A stretch of DNA of 8,820 nucleotides from the NCBI GenBank assembly GCA_018623995.1, contig JAAZUV010000049.1, forward strand, positions 1 through 8,820. The letters are read 5' to 3'. The notes under the pieces were generated by a model. That model was not told the DNA's origin. It saw only the letters and a program-made list of their open reading frames with translations, and ran no database searches. Both the position numbers and the translations under genes were made by a program. Shown piece by piece: positions 6,392 to 8,820 of the stretch. Every line of letters begins with the position of its first letter. Position 1 is the first letter of the stretch. Origin of the DNA: Methanobacteriota archaeon. GTDB lineage: Archaea > Thermoplasmatota > Poseidoniia > Poseidoniales > Poseidoniaceae.

Positions 6392-7624
6392 TTACAACAG
6401 GCCAGAATCGGTAATCCATTGAACGAGCAGGGCAAATGGTAGAATCAGAATCGGTGTCAGAATCCTGGTAAAGGCAGCACGAGGTCGTGCAAGTCGAGAT
6501 GTGGCGAGATCCATCCATCGCACCATCAGCATGGTTGAGATGGTTAGCAATCCACCAATGGCCACGAGAGGCCATGAAACGTTAGCATCAAACCCTAACT
6601 GGGTCAACGCTGTCAATCCTGCACCAAGAAAGAGGCCGTGGATGTATGAGTTTGGAATACCTTGGCGGTGGGCTTTCCACCAATCCAATGCTCTGTGTTC
6701 ATGCAGCATTGAAACCATGTTGTCGCCAACGAGGCCAGCTGCGAAAGCGGCACTGAGGAACAACCCAGATGCTTGCATTAATGAGGAATCAGCCGCTGAA
6801 ACATCGACGAGTGCAAGGAGAATCCCAAGGGTGAGGAATCCGGCTATGCCATTGCTAGCGACAGTGGACAACGTGCGTTGGTTGAGCAAAAATCCCGTTC
6901 GGAACGCTGGGTTGTTTTTTTGTGATGATGATTTCATGTCGTCTGTTATTTCTTTCGATTCTTCGAAAGCTTCGTTTGTTTCCATCGAATTCTCTGTGAG
7001 AAGATGTGTTGCACAAGCCGTGAAATCGGTGTGATGACTTGCAAGGAGAATCGCGTTTCCTCGATTTCGAAGTTTATGCAAATCCTCGACCAGTAAGGCG
7101 CGTGATGCTGCATCAAGTCCTGCAGCGGGCTCATCCAACAACAAAATACGGGGTGCTTGACCAACAAATCCAGGCAACAATCCTGCGAGCATGGCTACTT
7201 TGCGACGTTGACCGCCTGACAAGTGAGCGATCAAATCGTGCTTTCGATGGGCTAGATTGTAGCGTTCGAGCCATGGATCGATATCAACACGTCCTCCTGC
7301 AAGGTCGAGGGCGTTGAGAAGATGTTCTTCGACACGGAGGCTTCCAACGCAACCATCGGATTGCAACGTTAATCCGAAGGCGGATTTGGGTCGTTTTGAC
7401 CTCCCAGATGCATCGATGAGGACGTCTCCACTGTGAAGGACTTCTCCTTTTTCGAGAGGTAAAAGGCCAACTGCTACCTCGATAATGGTTGATTTTCCTG
7501 CTCCATTTTTGTCCCTCAAGAGGACGAGTTGTCCGCTTGCGACGTCAAGGCTCACATCATTGAGCACGAGTGAGGAACCGCGGCGAACAGAAACGCCGTT
7601 CAGAGACAACAGCGCTTCGCTCAT
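6392..7624 (-). CDS. CcmA-CcmB fusion: haem ABC exporter ATPase plus membrane subunit
   Basis: A single 410-residue frame that joins what are normally two genes. Residues 1-210 are an ABC ATPase of CcmA size: Walker A region DKNGAGKST (38-46), Q-loop Gln88, signature LSGGQ (135-139), Walker B ILLLDEP (160-166, Asp164 and Glu165), D-loop AAGLD and H-loop His197. A polar linker of about 28 residues follows. Residues 240-410 hold about five hydrophobic spans with a CcmB-like plan, including the acidic loop MLHEHRALDWW near 306-316 and the final LTPILILPFALLVQ span. CcmA and CcmB together power release of haem-loaded CcmE from CcmC. I chose ATG 7624; the frame is open to 7687. The first Walker A glycine is Asp38. 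It is the first gene of the ccm-nmd3-isomerase run. The ATPase call is firm; the CcmB call rests on position and topology. Confidence 0.88.
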   Translation of the reverse strand: MSEALLSLNGVSVRRGSSLVLNDVSLDVASGQLVLLRDKNGAGKSTIIEVAVGLLPLEKGEVLHSGDVLIDASGRSKRPKSAFGLTLQSDGCVGSLRVEEHLLNALDLAGGRVDIDPWLERYNLAHRKHDLIAHLSGGQRRKVAMLAGLLPGFVGQAPRILLLDEPAAGLDAASRALLVEDLHKLRNRGNAILLASHHTDFTACATHLLTENSMETNEAFEESKEITDDMKSSSQKNNPAFRTGFLLNQRTLSTVASNGIAGFLTLGILLALVDVSAADSSLMQASGLFLSAAFAAGLVGDNMVSMLHEHRALDWWKAHRQGIPNSYIHGLFLGAGLTALTQLGFDANVSWPLVAIGGLLTISTMLMVRWMDLATSRLARPRAAFTRILTPILILPFALLVQWITDSGLL

Positions 7625-7701
7625 GGTCCAATCCAAAACACACACATGAATGAATGCTACGACAGGACAAGACCCATAGTCGAGCAAATGGTCGGGGATG
7701 C
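7625..7701. promoter_or_regulatory. Divergent intergenic region between the ccm operon and the rhomboid gene
   Basis: The 77-nt gap must hold the start signals for both the minus-strand ccm operon and the plus-strand rhomboid gene. I see no good TATA box on either strand. A tandem ATTCATTC and a GTGTGTGTTTT stretch lie on the minus strand just before ccmA-ccmB. No strong ribosome binding site is visible before either start. Confidence 0.4.
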
Positions 7702-8754
7702 ATGGGGCAGTTGTACCTTACAACATTCGGGGCCTCTGAATGGATCATTCTGAGTGTGTGGATTCTCGCAGTTGTCTCTCCTATTGTGTACTCTATCCGA
7801 AACAAGACGCCGATTGCACTAGGGATTTCCGTGGGATTGCTGCTGGGTTACATCGTTCAATACGCGTTTGTCGTTATGGCTTCGTACGGTCTTGAGTTTC
7901 GATTCGTATGGTTTGACTTCTGGCTGATTCCCAAGCGATTGGACTCCGTTGTCTACTATCCAACGCTGTTCACTGCAGGCTTTCTCCACAGCATGAGCGA
8001 TGTTACGCACGTACTTGGTAACGTGTTGGTCATTGCTTTGGTTGGCATTCCACTTGAACAACGGTTGGGGACCAAACGCTTCACAATCGTCTACGTGACA
8101 GGATTGCTCGGAGGTTCAATTGCTTGGGCCCTCATCAACAGTAATTCAGGAACACCTTCTTGGGGTGCTTCAGGAGCTGCATATGGTCTGCTTGGAGCAT
8201 ACCTCTCTGGCTGGCCTCGTGATGAAATTCCATTCCCTCTCATTTTGATCCGACCATGGCCAGTGACCATCATCGCCCTGTTCTACTTTGGATTTGAGTT
8301 GATACGGGCGTTCAACACCGTTGGCCTGGGAGGCTATTCGACCGTTGCCCACATGGCGCACATTGGAGGATTTGTTGCAGCTTACGCCCTGCTTCCTTTG
8401 GTGGCCAGAGGTGGGCCATACCCGTTAGGTGTTGTTGATGGAGGGCCGAAAGGATTCGGACATTCAAGAGCAGGATTTGACCAGATCAAATCAACCATGG
8501 TTGATGTATCGAACATCGACGACCCATGGACAGAACTCGGACTTGACGTTCCGAAGAACCTACGTGAGCCACTTCGGAAATTGAAGGAAGCTGGAGATGA
8601 GGCGGAAACGCGAATTGCGTGGATGGAACACATTGCTGAGGCTGCCGATTGCCCTGTTTGCCTCGCCCCGTTGGGCATGGTCGAACGCCGTACAGGACCT
8701 CAACTCCAATGCTCGAAAGAACCAAAGCATGTGTCATGGCCAAAGCATGGATAA
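7702..8754 (+). CDS. Rhomboid family intramembrane serine protease with C-terminal Cys knuckle
   Basis: A 350-residue membrane protease that cuts transmembrane substrates within the bilayer. The catalytic Ser157 lies in WGASG (154-158) and the partner His220 in AHIGG (219-223). HSMSDVTHVLGN (96-107) supplies His103 and Asn107, which stabilise the oxyanion, so the enzyme should be active. Two extra spans (about 13-31 and 36-60) precede the six-helix rhomboid core. After the last span (224-235) comes a soluble tail of about 115 residues ending with CPVC (317-320), Cys337 and His343, a possible small zinc knuckle. I chose ATG 7702; the frame extends to 7654 but the added residues are charged and overlap the ccm start region. 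It is divergent from the ccm operon. Its substrates cannot be inferred from the neighbourhood. Confidence 0.93.
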   Translation: MGQLYLTTFGASEWIILSVWILAVVSPIVYSIRNKTPIALGISVGLLLGYIVQYAFVVMASYGLEFRFVWFDFWLIPKRLDSVVYYPTLFTAGFLHSMSDVTHVLGNVLVIALVGIPLEQRLGTKRFTIVYVTGLLGGSIAWALINSNSGTPSWGASGAAYGLLGAYLSGWPRDEIPFPLILIRPWPVTIIALFYFGFELIRAFNTVGLGGYSTVAHMAHIGGFVAAYALLPLVARGGPYPLGVVDGGPKGFGHSRAGFDQIKSTMVDVSNIDDPWTELGLDVPKNLREPLRKLKEAGDEAETRIAWMEHIAEAADCPVCLAPLGMVERRTGPQLQCSKEPKHVSWPKHG

Positions 8755-8790
8755 TCAGTGCCAATCAACACACGTTGGAGCGATACCATC

Positions 8791-8799
8791 AAAATATAT
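8791..8799 (+). promoter_or_regulatory. Possible TATA box for a gene beyond the right edge
   Basis: AAAATATAT is the most AT-rich stretch in the 66 nt after the rhomboid stop and resembles an archaeal TATA element. If real, transcription would start near or past the edge. It rests on base composition alone. Confidence 0.3.
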
Positions 8800-8820
8800 C
8801 GATTTGTGGTTATGTATGGC

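Noticed and set aside
5568..6422. A 284-codon open frame on the plus strand, rich in Cys, His and Asn
   Set aside because: It lies entirely antisense to the clear ccmC and ccmD genes, has no hydrophobic pattern or recognisable motif, and its composition is what antisense reading of membrane-protein codons gives.
6354..6575. N-terminal extension of ccmC
   Set aside because: The frame is open, but the added residues overlap the end of the ccmA-ccmB fusion, resemble no CcmC, and the ATG at 6353 has a ribosome binding site.
7654..7701. N-terminal extension of the rhomboid gene
   Set aside because: The 16 added residues are charged and precede the first membrane span without adding a known feature; ATG 7702 is simpler.
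1..8820. CRISPR array, insertion sequence, tRNA or rRNA
   Set aside because: No spaced direct repeats, transposase motifs, terminal inverted repeats or cloverleaf-like sequences were seen; almost all of the window is coding.

Overview
The window reads as ordinary, densely packed chromosomal DNA from an archaeon. The strongest indicator is an NMD3-family gene with paired CxxC zinc fingers, a family confined to archaea and eukaryotes, next to an archaeal-type bifunctional phosphoglucose/phosphomannose isomerase. A cytochrome c maturation (Ccm) cluster, a rhomboid protease, moderate base composition and very short intergenic gaps together suggest a marine euryarchaeote of the Poseidoniales (Marine Group II) type. 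That placement is inference from gene content, not a computed phylogeny.

Layout. From 1 to about 2610 the minus strand carries a surface-glycan pair: a large multi-pass membrane protein resembling a GT-C glycosyltransferase, followed 26 nt downstream by the N-terminal end of a GT2 glycosyltransferase that runs off the left edge. A 72-nt divergent gap (2611-2682) holds a perfect 16-bp palindrome. On the plus strand follows a cytosolic-looking M23/LytM metallopeptidase (2683-3297), whose 3' end overlaps by 12 bp the convergent isomerase gene. From 7624 down to 3286 the minus strand appears to be one operon: ccmA-ccmB fusion, ccmC, a 52-residue ccmD-like gene, nmd3, then the pgi/pmi gene. A 77-nt divergent gap separates it from a plus-strand rhomboid protease with a C-terminal Cys-rich knuckle (7702-8754). 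The last 66 nt contain no gene but an AT-rich, TATA-like box.

How the genes fit together. CcmA-CcmB, CcmC and CcmD would form the haem-handling module that delivers haem to the outer face of the membrane for c-type cytochrome assembly; CcmE, CcmF and the thioredoxin-like partners are not in the window. nmd3 is translationally coupled to ccmD, although it belongs to large-ribosomal-subunit biology. The isomerase supplies fructose-6-P, glucose-6-P and mannose-6-P, and so could feed the sugar donors used by the GT genes across the locus.

No mobile element, CRISPR array, tRNA, rRNA or integrase is visible. I do not see a clearly new multi-gene system. The most unusual points are the ccmA-ccmB fusion with an altered Walker A motif, the LytM peptidase in a probable murein-free organism, and the palindrome in its promoter region.
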